NCBI RefSeq assembly: GCF_946887195.1
Contig: NZ_CAMPKE010000016.1
Location: 32,156 to 96,155 of the forward strand
Length of the DNA: 64,000 nt
Reading direction: 5' to 3'
Origin: an uncultured Halomonas sp.
GTDB lineage: Bacteria; Pseudomonadota; Gammaproteobacteria; Pseudomonadales; Halomonadaceae
Each line of letters begins with the position of its first letter. Within the stretch, counting starts at the first letter, position 1. The position numbers and the translations under genes are program-made. The notes beneath the pieces are model-generated. The model did not search any database. It worked only from the letters and a program-made list of their open reading frames with translations, and was not told the origin of the DNA. Positions 62,822 through 64,000 of the stretch are shown here, piece by piece.

Positions 62822-63877
62822 ATGAGCAAGTTCTGGAGTCCCCAGGTACGTGAGCTGACGCCTTACATACCCGGCGAGCAGCCACGCGAGCGGCTGATCA
62901 AACTGAACACCAACGAAAATCCTTACCCCCCGGCACCGGGCGTGGAACAGGCGCTGCGCGACTATCCGTCGGATCATTTGCGTCTCTATCCCGATCCCGA
63001 GGCGACGGCGCTGCGCAAGGCCCTGGCTGCCGAATACGATGTCGGGATCGAGCAGGTTTTCGTCGGCAACGGTTCCGACGAGGTGTTGGCACTCGCCTTT
63101 CAGGCGTTCTTTCGCCAGGAGCGGCCGCTGCTGATGCCGGCGATCACCTACAGCTTCTACCCAGTCTACTGCCGCCTCTATGGCATCAGGCATCGCACCG
63201 TGGCGCTGGATGACCAGTGGCGGGTACCGCTTCAATCGCTGAGCGGGGAAAACGGCGGCGTGATTTTCGCCAATCCCAACGCGCCCACCGGGCATGGCCA
63301 TGGCCGAGACGCCATCGCGGAGTTGCTCGAGCGGATCAGCGATAGCGTTGTGCTGATCGATGAGGCCTATGTGGATTTCGGTGGGGAAAGCGCCGTGCCG
63401 TTGATCCGCCAGTACCCCAATCTGCTGGTGACCGGCACCTTCTCCAAGTCCCGCAGCCTGGCGGGATTGCGCCTGGGCTACGCCATTGGCTCGCGCGAGC
63501 TGATCGAGGGCCTGGAGCGGGTCAAGAACTCATTCAACTCCTATCCTATCGATAGCATCGCCATCGCCGTCGGCGTCGCCGCGCTCGATGACAGGAAACA
63601 CTTCGACGCTTGCCGCGAAAAGGTAATCACGACACGTGAGCGTACCCGCCAACACCTCTCAAAGCTGGGTTTCGACGTACTGCCCTCGCAGACCAACTTT
63701 CTGCTGGTTCGCCATGAAGATTACGATGCCGGTCAGCTTTTCGTGGGCCTTCGCGAGCGCGGCATTCTGGTGCGCCACTTCAACACCGAGGCCCTGCGCG
63801 ATTTCATGCGGATATCCATCGGCACCGACGATGAGATGGCCAGCCTGATCGACGCGCTCGAGATGCTTTGCCGCTAA
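62822..63877 (+). CDS. hisC: Histidinol-phosphate aminotransferase
   Basis: A 351-residue fold-type I PLP aminotransferase. It starts MSKFWSPQVRELTPYIPGEQP, with LNTNENPYPP, the cofactor aspartate in LIDEAYVDFGG and the PLP lysine in TFSKSRSLAGLRLGYAIG, followed by MRISIGT with the substrate-binding Arg. This fits HisC. It lies away from hisBHAF, so histidine genes are split here. ATG 62822 is the homology start; the extension from 62759 overlaps the divergent interval. Confidence 0.94.
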   Translation: MSKFWSPQVRELTPYIPGEQPRERLIKLNTNENPYPPAPGVEQALRDYPSDHLRLYPDPEATALRKALAAEYDVGIEQVFVGNGSDEVLALAFQAFFRQERPLLMPAITYSFYPVYCRLYGIRHRTVALDDQWRVPLQSLSGENGGVIFANPNAPTGHGHGRDAIAELLERISDSVVLIDEAYVDFGGESAVPLIRQYPNLLVTGTFSKSRSLAGLRLGYAIGSRELIEGLERVKNSFNSYPIDSIAIAVGVAALDDRKHFDACREKVITTRERTRQHLSKLGFDVLPSQTNFLLVRHEDYDAGQLFVGLRERGILVRHFNTEALRDFMRISIGTDDEMASLIDALEMLCR

Positions 63878-63904
63878 TCCCCATTGGTTTGTTTCGACGT
63901 CTGA

Positions 63905-63940
63905 ACGAAAAAAGCCCACCCTCGCATGAGGGTGGGCTTT
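63905..63940 (-). terminator. Terminator of rRNA operon (also serves hisC)
   Basis: A perfect 13-bp stem (63911-63923 with 63928-63940) with loop GCAT is followed on the minus strand by a run of T. It lies immediately after the 5S rRNA 3' end and just past the hisC stop, so it can work in both directions. Confidence 0.9.
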
Positions 63941-63947
63941 GGAAGAG

Positions 63948-64000
63948 ATGCCTGACGATGACCTACTCTCGCATGGGGAGGCCCCACACTACCATCGGCG
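63948..64000 (-). rRNA. rrf: 5S rRNA, 3' end, cut by window edge
   Basis: Read on the minus strand, the last 53 bases contain GGTAGTGTGGGG, CCCCATGCGAGAGTAGGTCA and the end CAGGCAT, the conserved 3' half of bacterial 5S rRNA. The rest of the rRNA operon lies beyond the window. Confidence 0.95.

Overview
The window reads as a chromosomal segment of a high-GC, probably halophilic gammaproteobacterium, most likely in or near the Halomonadaceae. That placement is inferred from gene content: polA followed by a DUF2782 gene and thrB, a periplasmic PheC, TRAP and ABC uptake systems, and a mutY-yggX-asmA neighbourhood. No database was searched. There is no phage, plasmid, IS transposase or CRISPR array. 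Most of the window is ordinary core metabolism interleaved with uptake and catabolic modules.

Region by region. 1-1585: the end of a DJ-1/PfpI gene with its terminator, then an App1-type (DUF2183) phosphatase. 1654-7056: an A+T-richer accessory module with a PuuE-like hydrolase, a polar amino-acid ABC transporter, a class V PLP enzyme and a convergent GntR/FCD regulator; the same short motifs lie upstream of the first gene and of the regulator. 7182-11383: an RND efflux pump and its adaptor. 11631-14243: a His-rich micro-ORF behind a perfect hairpin, pepD and a GST-like gene. 14404-14790: a decayed brnT toxin followed by an intact brnA antitoxin. 14824-17028: tmcA. 17086-20832: a three-subunit molybdenum hydroxylase. 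20937-24352: an EmrAB-like pump with a divergent TetR regulator. 24378-29703: a TRAP transporter, a degenerate SDR-like gene, and a sigma-54 activator with a candidate -24/-12 promoter and three candidate enhancer dyads.

29873-36742: a TauE/SafE permease, a DUF2501 protein, pheC, polA, a DUF2782 protein and thrB. 36915-42131: a Liv-type ABC transporter, with its binding-protein gene convergent to the permease/ATPase operon. 42339-46305: speA, a CBS-domain membrane protein and an FAH-family hydrolase. 46353-47247: tRNA-Thr(CGT), then a tRNA-Phe-Gln-Thr(TGT) operon with promoter and terminator. 47295-51513: yggX, mutY, asmA and a PanZ-like GNAT gene. 51677-54575: hisB-hisH-hisA-hisF. 54586-58403: a DUF416 protein, an alkyltransferase-like protein, a glutamine-amidotransferase fold lacking its cysteine, and mnmH-selD. 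58458-62714: radA, an NlpE-like lipoprotein, an old-yellow-enzyme reductase and an AEC transporter. 62822-64000: hisC, then the terminator and 3' end of an rRNA operon (5S, minus strand).

The best candidates for something undescribed are the PuuE-like/ABC/class V/GntR module, the architecture of the TRAP promoter region, and several small structural oddities: a tRNA-Thr anticodon arm repeated at the yggX stop codon, a three-layer nested palindrome at 60443-60573, and the His-rich micro-ORF. Functions are inferred from protein sequence as read by eye, and regulatory sites are pattern matches.
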